Shown: one piece after another, positions 27,973 through 36,080 of the stretch | Layout: each line of letters begins with the position of its first letter | Position numbering within the stretch: position 1 is the stretch's first letter | NCBI RefSeq assembly: GCF_019634775.1 | Contig: NZ_JAHCAS010000001.1 | Span: 868,001-932,000, forward strand | DNA length: 64,000 nucleotides | Direction of reading: 5' to 3' | From: Dokdonella sp. | Lineage (GTDB): Bacteria; Pseudomonadota; Gammaproteobacteria; Xanthomonadales; Rhodanobacteraceae | Translations under genes and position numbers: made by a program | Notes under the pieces: model-generated | What the model saw: the letters and a program-made list of their open reading frames with translations, nothing else | Told to the model about the DNA's origin: nothing | Database searches by the model: none

Positions 27973-28719
27973 ATGCCCGTGATCGGTCTCGGCCTGCATT
28001 TCCTCTTCGCGATCCTGTTCGCGATCCATGCCGTGCGCAACGGCCATGACCGCTACTGGCTGTTCGTGCTGTTCATGTTTCCGGTGCTCGGCAGCCTGGC
28101 CTATGCCGGCGCGGTGTGGCTGCCCGGCCTGCGCCACGACCGCACCGCGCGCCGGCTCGCGCGCGGCTTGCGCGACCGCCTCGATCCGGGCCGCGAGCTG
28201 CGCGAGGCTGAGGAGGCGTTCATGCACTCGGCGACGGTCGACAACCGCCTGCGCCTGGCCGATGCGCTGGCCGCGGCGGGCCGCGCGGGCGATGCGGTCG
28301 GCGTCTACCACGATGCGCTCAAGGGTCTGCATGCCGACGACCCCGGCATCCAGGTGCGCCTCGCCACCGCGCAGTTCGACAGCGGCGATGCCGCCGGCGC
28401 GGCGCGCACGCTCGAGGCGCTGATCGCGGCTCACCCGGATTTCCGCTCGCCGGACGGACACCTGACCTATGCGCGCGCGCTGGCCGCGGCCGGCGAACGC
28501 GACAAGGCACGCGCCGAATTCGACGCGCTGGCGCGCTACTACGCCGGGCTCGAGGCGCGTGCGCGCTATGCCGAGATCCTGCAGGGCTGGGGCGAGGCCG
28601 ACGCCGCGCGCGAGCTCGCCGCGAACGCGCTGCGCGACGAGCGGCGCATGCCGGCCTACGCGCGCCGCGCCAACCGCGAATGGACCGAGCGCCTCAAGCG
28701 CATCCACGCAAGCGCATGA
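27973..28719 (+). CDS. Membrane-anchored TPR-repeat protein
   Basis: A 248-residue protein. Two N-terminal membrane segments (GLGLHFLFAILFAIHAV, then YWLFVLFMFPVLGSLAYAGA) are joined by a short loop, as in phospholipase-D-nuclease N-terminal-like anchors. The rest is helical with TPR-like repeats (for example NRLRLADALAAAGRAGDAV, HLTYARALAAAGERDKARAE). No catalytic motif is visible. Function unknown; it may be a scaffold for an envelope complex. It precedes gspA by 43 bases in the same direction. Confidence 0.6.
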   Translation: MPVIGLGLHFLFAILFAIHAVRNGHDRYWLFVLFMFPVLGSLAYAGAVWLPGLRHDRTARRLARGLRDRLDPGRELREAEEAFMHSATVDNRLRLADALAAAGRAGDAVGVYHDALKGLHADDPGIQVRLATAQFDSGDAAGAARTLEALIAAHPDFRSPDGHLTYARALAAAGERDKARAEFDALARYYAGLEARARYAEILQGWGEADAARELAANALRDERRMPAYARRANREWTERLKRIHASA

Positions 28720-28750
28720 AGGCCTTCACCGGGACCGAACGCCCCTCAGG

Positions 28751-28756
28751 TAGAGT
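28751..28756 (+). promoter_or_regulatory. Putative -10 box just before gspA
   Basis: GGTAGAGTAGACGG leads straight into the ATG at 28763, only 6 bases from the box. If used, the mRNA would be leaderless or nearly so. Confidence 0.35.
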
Positions 28757-28762
28757 AGACGG

Positions 28763-30367
28763 ATGTATCTCGAGTATTACGGCCTGCGCGAGGCCCCGTT
28801 TTCGATCACGCCGGACCCGCGCTACGTGTTCCTGTCCGAACGGCATCGGGACGCCTTGGCACACCTGCTGTACGGCATCGGCAAGGGCGGCAGTGGCGGC
28901 TTCGTCCAGCTCACCGGCGAGGTCGGCACCGGCAAGACCACACTGTCGCGCCTGCTGCTCGAGCAGTTGCCGGAGAACACGCGCGTCGCCCTGCTGCTCA
29001 ACCCGCGGCTGTCACCAATCGAGCTGATCGAGACGGCCTGCGAAGAGCTGAAGGTCGATATCGAGGGCAAGCGCGGCAGCCTCAAGGCGCTGACCGACGC
29101 GCTCAATACCTACCTGCTTGACGCCTATGCGCAAGGCCTGCGCGTGGTGCTGATCGTCGACGAGGCGCAAAACCTCTCGATGGACGCGCTCGAACAGATC
29201 CGCCTGCTGACCAACCTCGAGACGCCGACGCAGAAGCTGCTGCAGATCATCCTGCTCGGCCAGCCCGAGCTGCGCACGATGCTCGAACGTCCCGAACTGC
29301 GCCAGCTCGCCCAGCGCATCACCGCCCGCTACCACCTGACCCCGCTCGACGCCGCCGAGACCGAGGCCTACGTCAAGCACCGCATGGCCGTGGCCGGATG
29401 CACCCGACCGCCGTTCTCGCGGCTCGGCCTGCGTGCGCTGTACCAGCGTTCGGGCGGCATCCCGCGTCTGATCAACGTGGTCGCCGACCGCGCCCTGATG
29501 GCCGGCTATGCGCGCGAGCAACAGAGCATCGGCGAGCGCCTGGTCGACCGCTCGGCCGACGAGACCCTGCCCGGCCACGCGCGCTACTGGCTGCGACGCT
29601 TTTCACGTGTCGCCCTTGCCACCGCCGCGGTCGTCACGATCGCCGCGCTGGCCTGGATGCTGGACCGGCGCGGTGATGACGAACCGGCTGCAGTGGTCCC
29701 GGCCGCAGCCGTGGCACCGACACCGACCACGCCCGATCCGGGCATTGCCGCGCTTGCCGCGCACATCGCCTCGCCCGCCGAGAGCGAACTGCATGCCACC
29801 ACGCAACTGCTCGCACGCTGGCAGGTCGGTTCGAACGAGGCCTCGGTGCGCGACGCCACGCGCTGCCCGGCAACGATCGCACCAGGCCTCAACTGCCTGC
29901 GTGGGCGGGCCACGCTGGAACAGGTGCTGCGCTTCGACCGCCCACTGGTCCTCGTCCTCACCGACGGTGGTGCGCAGGCGCATGCGTTGCTGCAAGGCGC
30001 CGGCCGCACGCGCGTGCGCCTCGATCTGGCCGGCGAGAGCATCGAGCTGCCGCGCGCCGAACTCGGCCGCTACTGGCCCGGCGACTTCCTCGCGATCTGG
30101 CGCGTGCCGACCAACATGGGCGGCCGCCTGCGCCGCGGTGATGCCGGGCCGGCCGTGGCCTGGGTCAAGGACCGCCTGCACCGTCTCGACCGCGGCGCCG
30201 ACGGCGAGGCCGGGCCGGCCTTCTTCGACGAGGCGCTCGAGGAACGCGTGCGCAAACTGCAGCTTGCCTACGGCATCCAGGCCGATGGCATCATCGGCCC
30301 GGAAACCCTGTTCGCCCTGTCCGCGCTCGATGAAGCCGGCCCGCACCTGATCCGGAACATCGAATAA
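28763..30367 (+). CDS. gspA: General secretion pathway protein A (ExeA/GspA-like ATPase)
   Basis: A 534-residue protein. The AAA ATPase part (1-265) opens with MYLEYYGLREAPFSITPDPR, the classic ExeA/MshM start, with Walker A TGEVGTGKTTLSRLL and Walker B VLIVDEAQNLS. A single membrane segment follows near 280-297 (VALATAAVVTIAALAWML), then a C39-like periplasmic region and a C-terminal peptidoglycan-binding domain (LRRGDAGPAVAWVKDRL, YGIQADGIIGPETL). Family role: with GspB, remodels peptidoglycan so the type II secretin can assemble. No other gsp genes are in the window. Confidence 0.88.
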   Translation: MYLEYYGLREAPFSITPDPRYVFLSERHRDALAHLLYGIGKGGSGGFVQLTGEVGTGKTTLSRLLLEQLPENTRVALLLNPRLSPIELIETACEELKVDIEGKRGSLKALTDALNTYLLDAYAQGLRVVLIVDEAQNLSMDALEQIRLLTNLETPTQKLLQIILLGQPELRTMLERPELRQLAQRITARYHLTPLDAAETEAYVKHRMAVAGCTRPPFSRLGLRALYQRSGGIPRLINVVADRALMAGYAREQQSIGERLVDRSADETLPGHARYWLRRFSRVALATAAVVTIAALAWMLDRRGDDEPAAVVPAAAVAPTPTTPDPGIAALAAHIASPAESELHATTQLLARWQVGSNEASVRDATRCPATIAPGLNCLRGRATLEQVLRFDRPLVLVLTDGGAQAHALLQGAGRTRVRLDLAGESIELPRAELGRYWPGDFLAIWRVPTNMGGRLRRGDAGPAVAWVKDRLHRLDRGADGEAGPAFFDEALEERVRKLQLAYGIQADGIIGPETLFALSALDEAGPHLIRNIE

Positions 30368-30370
30368 GCC

Positions 30371-31258
30371 ATGTCACTGATCCTCGAAGCCTTGAAGAAG
30401 TCCGAGCGCCAGCGCCGCCTCGGCGAAGCGCCATCGCTTGGCTCGCCGGTGATCGTCGTGCGTCGGCGGCGCAGCCTGCTGCCGCTGCTGGTCGGCCTGA
30501 TCGTGGTCGCCCTCGCGGTCGGCTGGTGGTTGCGCCGCGACGACAGCACCGCGGCGGATGTGCAGGCCGTCGCCGAGGCGCCCCCCACCGCGACGCAGGC
30601 GACCGCACCAACCGCACCCGCAGCAGCGGTGGAGCCGGGCTTCGACATGTCCGAACGTGTCGCGGCGCGCGCTGACCAGCGCCCGCGCGAGCGCACCACA
30701 AGCCAGGCCGCCTCGCGCCCGCCGGTCAGCAAGGTGCCGCCGGACGCGAACACCGGCATGCCCGCCGATGTACGCAAGCGGGTCGACAGCGGCGAACTGG
30801 TGGTGGCCAATCCGAACCTGCTCAAGCCCGGCCAGCCGTCGACCATCGACTCCCCGGAAACAGCCGCCCCACCGAGTGCAGACCGGCCGGCACGTTCCGC
30901 CCGACGCGAGGCCGCTGAAGTGCCCGAGGCGCCTGAAGAGAAGTACTACGCACCCGGGACGAAGCCGGCACCGGCGGAATCGGCCACGCCAGCCGTCACC
31001 GCGCCGCCCGCTGCGACAGGCTCGCCGATTCCGTTGCTGTGGGAGCTGCCTTACGCACAACGCCGCGACATCCCCGAACTCAAAGTCAGCATGCACGTCT
31101 ACGCGAGCGAACCGGCCAACCGTTTCGTGATCATCAACGGCGAACGGCGTACCGAGGGCGAGGATTTCGACGGTGTACGGCTGGTCGAGATCCGCAACGA
31201 CGGCATCATCCTCGAGCGTCAGGGCGTGCGCTTCCTCTATCCGCGCGGCGGCCGCTGA
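30371..31258 (+). CDS. gspB: General secretion pathway protein B (GspB)
   Basis: A 295-residue protein. MSLILEALKKSERQRRLGEA is the hallmark GspB/ExeB start, followed by one membrane segment (LLPLLVGLIVVALAVGWWL) and a long Pro/Ala-rich periplasmic linker (about 65-225). The C-terminal folded domain (LWELPYAQRRDIPELKVSMH, ending LERQGVRFLYPR) is the T2SSB domain. It forms the inner-membrane complex with GspA. It begins 3 bases after the gspA stop, so the two are co-transcribed. Confidence 0.88.
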   Translation: MSLILEALKKSERQRRLGEAPSLGSPVIVVRRRRSLLPLLVGLIVVALAVGWWLRRDDSTAADVQAVAEAPPTATQATAPTAPAAAVEPGFDMSERVAARADQRPRERTTSQAASRPPVSKVPPDANTGMPADVRKRVDSGELVVANPNLLKPGQPSTIDSPETAAPPSADRPARSARREAAEVPEAPEEKYYAPGTKPAPAESATPAVTAPPAATGSPIPLLWELPYAQRRDIPELKVSMHVYASEPANRFVIINGERRTEGEDFDGVRLVEIRNDGIILERQGVRFLYPRGGR

Positions 31259-31280
31259 GCCGCCGCCACGGTCGCCGCCG

Positions 31281-31964
31281 GTGTTCGTCCAACTGGAAAG
31301 CCGGCGTCGCACGCGCGCGCCGTGGGCGACCGTGCTGCTGGTCGCCACCTGCGTGGCGATGTTCCTGTGGATCGCCTCGGGCGATCCGGCGTCGCGCGCG
31401 CGCCTGCTCACCGTGTGGGGCACCGTGCCCTCGTCCATCATCGATGCATCGGTGCCATGGCTGACCCAGCTGGCCGAGTTGCGCTTTGCGCGTCTGGTCA
31501 CCGCACTGTTCATCCACGCCGACTGGCTGCACCTGACCACGAACCTGCTGTTCCTCGTGATGTTCGGCGTCCCGGCCGAGCGCGCACTCGGCTTCGCGCG
31601 TTTCCTGTTGTTGTTCGTGCTCGGTGGCGCACTGGCCAATCTGGTCGGCGCACTCACCCTGGCCGGCACGCACGCGCCGATCGTCGGATCGAGCGGTGCG
31701 GTGTGGTGCGTGGTCGGCGCCTACCTGGCCTTGTTTCCGCGCGCGCGCCTCGGTCTCGTCCTGCCGCTCGGCGTGTTCCTCGAGTTCGTGCGCATTCCGG
31801 CGTCGGTGCTGATCGGTTTCTGGGTCGTGCTGCAGATCGTCTTCACCTGGGTCGGCCCGCAATTCGGCGCCGTCGCCTGGTGGACCCACATTGCCGGATT
31901 CTTCATCGGCATCGCCTTTGCGCTGGTATCGAAACCGGCGATTGCAAGAAGATTGCGCAATTGA
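31281..31964 (+). CDS. Rhomboid family intramembrane protease
   Basis: A polytopic protein of about 227 residues. HADWLHLTTNLLFLVMFG provides the HxxxN motif of transmembrane segment 2, VGSSGAVWCVVGAYLALF the GxSG catalytic serine in segment 4, and WTHIAGFFIGIAFAL the histidine of the dyad in segment 6. It is thus predicted to be an active serine protease of the inner membrane. GTG at 31281 was chosen because it directly precedes conserved sequence and follows gspB by 22 bases. Substrate unknown. A second rhomboid lies at 41014. Confidence 0.85.
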   Translation: MFVQLESRRRTRAPWATVLLVATCVAMFLWIASGDPASRARLLTVWGTVPSSIIDASVPWLTQLAELRFARLVTALFIHADWLHLTTNLLFLVMFGVPAERALGFARFLLLFVLGGALANLVGALTLAGTHAPIVGSSGAVWCVVGAYLALFPRARLGLVLPLGVFLEFVRIPASVLIGFWVVLQIVFTWVGPQFGAVAWWTHIAGFFIGIAFALVSKPAIARRLRN

Positions 31965-31996
31965 GCGGTGCGTTCGCGGATGCGGGTAATCAGGCT

Positions 31997-32002
31997 TACA
32001 CT
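31997..32002 (+). promoter_or_regulatory. Putative -10 box before the small ORF and PRPP-synthetase-like gene
   Basis: GGCTTACACTGGCC matches the TAnnnT family. It is 28 bases before the GTG at 32030 and could start the transcript of the 32-36 kb gene group. Confidence 0.35.
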
Positions 32003-32029
32003 GGCCCGCGACAGGAATTGGAGGTGTTT

Positions 32030-32119
32030 GTGTCCGCCCTGCTGAAGCAAAACGAGGATCAGATCCGTGCCCATGCGGCAGAGGACGTGTTCGCCGATGC
32101 CCGCCGAATGTCCCGATGA
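32030..32119 (+). CDS. Possible 29-residue small protein
   Basis: A GTG at 32030 follows a good GGAGG site (32020-32024) and an upstream TACACT box. It opens a frame of 29 codons (MSALLKQNEDQIRAHAAEDV...ARRMSR). It is charged and probably helical, with no recognised family. It could be a small protein or a leader peptide for the PRPP-synthetase-like gene 70 bases downstream. Longer in-frame starts (TTG 32018, GTG 32024) exist. Confidence 0.35.
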   Translation: MSALLKQNEDQIRAHAAEDVFADARRMSR

Positions 32120-32189
32120 GGCGCGTCCGCTTCATCGCCCCGGCAAGGCGTGAGCTTCGTTGCGGCGGGCTGCGGAACACCGCGTGACC

Positions 32190-33077
32190 ATGACACGACT
32201 GACGTTTCCCTTGCCCGGCAACGAGGCCTTCGCCTCCGCCCTCGCGGCGGCCTGCGGCGGCGAGTGCGGCCGCATCGAGACACGGCACTTCCCGGACGGC
32301 GAAAGCTACGTGCGCCTGCACGGCGACCCGGCCGGACGTGTGGTCGACCTGGTCTGCACGCTGGCACGACCCGATGCCGCGTTCCTGCCGCTGGTGTTCG
32401 CCGCGGATGCCGCGCGCGAACTGGGGGCGCGCGAGGTCAACCTGGTTGCGCCGTATCTCGCCTACATGCGTCAGGATGCCCGCTTCCAGCCGGGCGAGAG
32501 CATCACCTCGCTCTCGTTCGCACGCCTGTTGTCATCGACCTTCGATCGCGTGCTGACGGTCGATCCGCATCTGCACCGCCACCCGGCGCTGGCTGCCCTG
32601 TACACGACCACGACCACGACCCTGCACGCCGCGCCGCTGCTGGCCGACTGGATCGCGGCGAATGTCGAGGCGCCACTGGTGATCGGCCCGGATTCCGAGA
32701 GCGAACAGTGGGCCGGGGCGATCGCCGCGCGCATCGGCGCGCCGCATGTGGTGCTGGCGAAGACGCGCCACGGCGACCGCAGCGTCGAGATCGCGGTGCC
32801 GGACCTGTCGGCCTTCCGCTCGCATACGCCGGTGCTGGTCGACGACATCGCCTCGTCGGGACGCACCCTGATGGTGGCCGCGCGGCAACTGGTCGAACAG
32901 CGCCTGCGCCAGCCCGAATGCGTCGTCGTGCACGCGCTGTTCGCCGAGGATGCGTGGAGCGCGCTGCTGCCGTTGTTCGCGCGCATCACCTCGACCGACG
33001 CGGTGCCGCACCCGAGCAACCGCATCGCGCTGGCGCCGCTCGTCGCCGATGCCCTGCTGCGCGGACTGCACGACTGA
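32190..33077 (+). CDS. Ribose-phosphate pyrophosphokinase-like protein
   Basis: A 295-residue PRPP-synthetase homologue of the divergent type. HFPDGESYVRL corresponds to the conserved start, PYLAYMRQDARFQPGESITS to the ATP loop (YxRQDR-like), VDPHLHRHPAL to the flexible DLH loop, and VLVDDIASSGRTLMVAA is the PRPP-binding signature. It should make or use PRPP from ribose-5-phosphate and ATP, or act on a ribose-bisphosphate. It heads a tight group with a beta-CASP nuclease and an AMP-phosphorylase-like enzyme, so it differs from the housekeeping prs in context. The ATG at 32190 was chosen; GTG 32184 is equally possible. Confidence 0.8.
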   Translation: MTRLTFPLPGNEAFASALAAACGGECGRIETRHFPDGESYVRLHGDPAGRVVDLVCTLARPDAAFLPLVFAADAARELGAREVNLVAPYLAYMRQDARFQPGESITSLSFARLLSSTFDRVLTVDPHLHRHPALAALYTTTTTTLHAAPLLADWIAANVEAPLVIGPDSESEQWAGAIAARIGAPHVVLAKTRHGDRSVEIAVPDLSAFRSHTPVLVDDIASSGRTLMVAARQLVEQRLRQPECVVVHALFAEDAWSALLPLFARITSTDAVPHPSNRIALAPLVADALLRGLHD

Positions 33078-33108
33078 TGCGCCACACGCATCACGAACAA
33101 GGAATCCC

Positions 33109-34467
33109 ATGCTGAGCCTCACCTGCCTCGGCGCCGCCGGCACCGTCACCGGTTCCAAGCACCTGCTCACCCACGGTGACACGCGCATCCTCGTCGACTG
33201 CGGCCTGTTCCAGGGTCTCAAGAACCTGCGCGAACTGAACTGGCAGCGCCTGCCGGTCGAGCCGCGCGACATCGACGCGGTCGTGCTCACGCATGCGCAT
33301 CTCGATCATTGCGGCTACCTGCCGCGCCTGCTGCTCGATGGCTTCGCCGGACGCGTCCACGCCACCGCAGCCACGCGCGACGTCGCCGAGCTGATCCTGC
33401 TCGACAGTGCCTGGCTGCAGGAGAAGGATGCCGAGCTTGCCAACCGCACGGGTGCGACCAAGCACCATCCGGCGCTGCCGCTGTACCGCGTGACGGACGC
33501 CGAACGCGCGCTGACGCGTTTCGACCGCGTGCCATTGCATCAGGCGACCGCCTTGCCCGGCGCTGCCTCGCTGCTGTTTCGCCGCGCCGGCCACATCCTC
33601 GGCGCGGCTTCCGCGCAGATCGACATCGGCGACAAGCGCATCGTGTTCTCGGGTGATATCGGCCGTTACGGCGATCGCGTCATGCACGATCCCGAAGCGG
33701 TGCCCGAGGCCGACTACGTGGTCATCGAATCGACCTATGGCAACCGCCGCCACGCTGCCATCGATCCCGTCGACGCGCTCGGTCAGGTGATCGAGCGCAC
33801 CGTGCAACGCGCGGGTACCGTGGTGATACCCGCCTTTGCCGTCGGCCGCGCGCAGACCCTGATCCACGATCTCTGGCTGCTGCGCAAGGCCGGACGCTTG
33901 CGCAACGTGCCGGTCTACCTCGACAGCCCGATGGCGACCAGCGCAACCGCCCTGCTGCACAAGTACGAGGACGAACACCGCCTCACTGCCAGCGACTGCG
34001 AGGAAGCCTGCGCCGCCGTCACCTATGTGCGTGATGTCGAGGAGTCGATGGCCTTGTCGGCCAGTCCATACCCCAAGGTCATTCTCTCCGCCAGCGGCAT
34101 GGCCACCGGTGGCCGCGTGCTGCATCACATTGCTGCGTTCGCTCGCGACCACCGCAACACCTTGCTGTTCGCCGGCTTCCAGGCAGCCGGCACCCGCGGA
34201 CGCAAGCTGCTCGAGGGCGCGCGCGAGACGCGCATCCACGGCCACTGGATTCCGGTGAACGCCGAAGTCGCCGAACTGCCCATGCTCTCGGCGCATGCCG
34301 ACAGCGACGAACTGATGCGCTGGCTGTCTGGGTTTCGACGGGCGCCGCGGCGCGTGTTCATCGTGCATGGCGAGCCCGCCGCGTCCGAGGCGCTGCGTGA
34401 ACGCATCGACCGCGAGCTCGGCTGGGACGCCACCGTGCCGCTGGCCAACCAGAGGCATGTGTTGTGA
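33109..34467 (+). CDS. MBL-fold beta-CASP RNA exonuclease-like protein
   Basis: A 452-residue metallo-beta-lactamase protein with the CPSF73-like beta-CASP plan. VVLTHAHLDHCGYLPRLL is the HxHxDH zinc motif, FRRAGHILGAASAQI and VFSGDIGRYGD give the next ligands, ESTYGNR is typical, and the C-terminal SAHADSDELMRWL and FIVHGEPAASEALRERI are beta-CASP motifs. Family role: endo- or 5'-exonucleolytic RNA processing. It lies 31 bases after the PRPP-synthetase-like gene, and its stop overlaps the next start by 4 bases. Confidence 0.88.
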   Translation: MLSLTCLGAAGTVTGSKHLLTHGDTRILVDCGLFQGLKNLRELNWQRLPVEPRDIDAVVLTHAHLDHCGYLPRLLLDGFAGRVHATAATRDVAELILLDSAWLQEKDAELANRTGATKHHPALPLYRVTDAERALTRFDRVPLHQATALPGAASLLFRRAGHILGAASAQIDIGDKRIVFSGDIGRYGDRVMHDPEAVPEADYVVIESTYGNRRHAAIDPVDALGQVIERTVQRAGTVVIPAFAVGRAQTLIHDLWLLRKAGRLRNVPVYLDSPMATSATALLHKYEDEHRLTASDCEEACAAVTYVRDVEESMALSASPYPKVILSASGMATGGRVLHHIAAFARDHRNTLLFAGFQAAGTRGRKLLEGARETRIHGHWIPVNAEVAELPMLSAHADSDELMRWLSGFRRAPRRVFIVHGEPAASEALRERIDRELGWDATVPLANQRHVL

Positions 34468-35990
34468 GCGTGCCGGCACATCTCCAGGCGCCGCGCCTGC
34501 GTGCCCTGCGCATGCACCTGCATGCACAGCACCAGCCCATCGCGGTGATGCGCACCGACTGCCACGTCTGCCATGCCGAAGGCCTCGGCGCGCGTTCGCA
34601 AGTGCTGCTGAGCGCGGGCGGGCGCGATGTGCAGGCGCTGCTCTATCAAACTGACGACCCGCATTTCGCACCCGGCCGGGTCGGCCTGTCGGAGGCAGCA
34701 TGGAAGGCCCTCGGCGTGGGCGACGGCGACGAGGTGCAGGTGCGTCATCCGCCGCTGCTCACCTCGCTCGCTCGCGTGCGCCAGCGCATCCATGGCCTGC
34801 GTCTCGATGCTGGCGACTTCCAGGCGATCGTGCGCGACATCGTCGGGCGTCGCTACACCGACGTGCACCTGGCCGCCTTCCTCACCGCCACCGCCGCCCT
34901 GCCACTGGATGAGGCCGAGACGGTCGCGCTGACCCGGGCCATGGTCGATGCAGGCGAACGCCTGCACTGGAACGGCGCGGTCGTGGTCGACAAGCACTGT
35001 GTCGGCGGCCTGCCGGGCAACCGCACGACGCCGATCGTGGTCGCCATCGCTGCTGCCAACGGTCTGGTCATGCCGAAGACCTCGTCGCGCGCGATCACCT
35101 CGCCGGCCGGCACCGCCGACACGATGGCGACGCTGGCGCCGGTCGAGCTCGACCTCGCCACACTGCGCCGCGTGGTCGAACGCGAGGGCGGCTGCCTGGC
35201 CTGGGGCGGGGCGATGCACCTGTCTCCAGCCGATGACATCTTCGTGCGCATCGAGCGCGAGCTCGACATCGACACCGAAGGTCAGCTGATTGCCTCGGTG
35301 CTGTCGAAGAAGATTGCCGCTGGCGCGAATCGTGTGGTCATCGACATCCCGATCGGCCCGACCGCCAAGGTACGCAGCCAGGAAGCCGCACACCACCTGG
35401 CAGCACGCCTGACGGCCACCGCCGCGCACTTCGATCTCACCCTGCGCTGCCTGTTCACCGACGGCAGCCAGCCGGTCGGTCGCGGCATCGGCCCGGCGCT
35501 GGAGGCGCGCGACGTGCTGGCCGTGCTCGGCAACGCGATCGATGCGCCGGTCGACCTGCGCGACCGCGCCATCGCCGTCGCCGGTGCCGTGCTCGAACTC
35601 GGCGGTGCCGCCGCCGACGGTGATGGCCAGCGGCTCGCCGGCGACACGCTCGCCAGCGGCCGCGCCCTCGAGCGCTTCCGCCGCATCTGCGTCGCCCAAG
35701 GTGGCCTGCGCGAACCGCCACGCGCGGCGTACGTGCAGGCCCTGCCGGCTGCGCGTGACGGACACGTGGTCGGCATCGACAATCGACGCCTCTCGCGGCT
35801 GGCCAAGCTGGCCGGTGCCCCGGAAAGCCCGGCCGCCGGGGTCGAACTGGCCACGCGCCTCGGCGATCGCGTGGTTCGTGGCCAGGCGCTGCTGTACCTG
35901 CACGCGCAGTCGCCCGGCGAACTCGCCTATGCGCTCGACTACGCACGGCAGAGTGGCGACATCGTGCGCGTCGACGAGGCACCGGCCTGA
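34464..35990 (+). CDS. AMP phosphorylase-like (thymidine phosphorylase family) enzyme
   Basis: A 508-residue nucleoside phosphorylase. Unlike bacterial thymidine phosphorylase (about 440 residues) it has an N-terminal extension of about 90 residues (VGLSEAAWKALGVGDGDEVQ), and its phosphate loop reads DKHCVGGLPGNRTTPIVVAI rather than DKHSTGG. TSSRAITSPAGTADTM follows. These are features of archaeal AMP phosphorylase, which splits nucleoside monophosphates with phosphate to give the base and ribose-1,5-bisphosphate. Inference: this enzyme acts on NMPs. The GTG start is coupled to the nuclease gene by 4 bases. Public annotation usually says putative thymidine phosphorylase. Confidence 0.82.
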   Translation: MSVPAHLQAPRLRALRMHLHAQHQPIAVMRTDCHVCHAEGLGARSQVLLSAGGRDVQALLYQTDDPHFAPGRVGLSEAAWKALGVGDGDEVQVRHPPLLTSLARVRQRIHGLRLDAGDFQAIVRDIVGRRYTDVHLAAFLTATAALPLDEAETVALTRAMVDAGERLHWNGAVVVDKHCVGGLPGNRTTPIVVAIAAANGLVMPKTSSRAITSPAGTADTMATLAPVELDLATLRRVVEREGGCLAWGGAMHLSPADDIFVRIERELDIDTEGQLIASVLSKKIAAGANRVVIDIPIGPTAKVRSQEAAHHLAARLTATAAHFDLTLRCLFTDGSQPVGRGIGPALEARDVLAVLGNAIDAPVDLRDRAIAVAGAVLELGGAAADGDGQRLAGDTLASGRALERFRRICVAQGGLREPPRAAYVQALPAARDGHVVGIDNRRLSRLAKLAGAPESPAAGVELATRLGDRVVRGQALLYLHAQSPGELAYALDYARQSGDIVRVDEAPA

Positions 35991-36067
35991 CGCGCCGGTC
36001 CGCACGCCGGCGACGGTGGCGTCACGCACAACCGCCAGATCAGGCTCGGGCGGTCGGCCCGACCGGC

Positions 36068-36073
36068 TACACT
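36068..36073 (+). promoter_or_regulatory. Putative -10 box just before ubiA
   Basis: GGCTACACTCC lies 7 bases before the ubiA ATG at 36081, which implies a leaderless or very short leader mRNA if it is the promoter. It also supports the far-upstream start of the extended protein. Confidence 0.4.
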
Positions 36074-36080
36074 CCACGGC

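Noticed and set aside
34125..36077. A 650-codon minus-strand open frame opposite the AMP-phosphorylase-like gene
   Set aside because: It mirrors the real gene in a GC-rich region; the protein has no domain motif, and the plus-strand product has clear ones.
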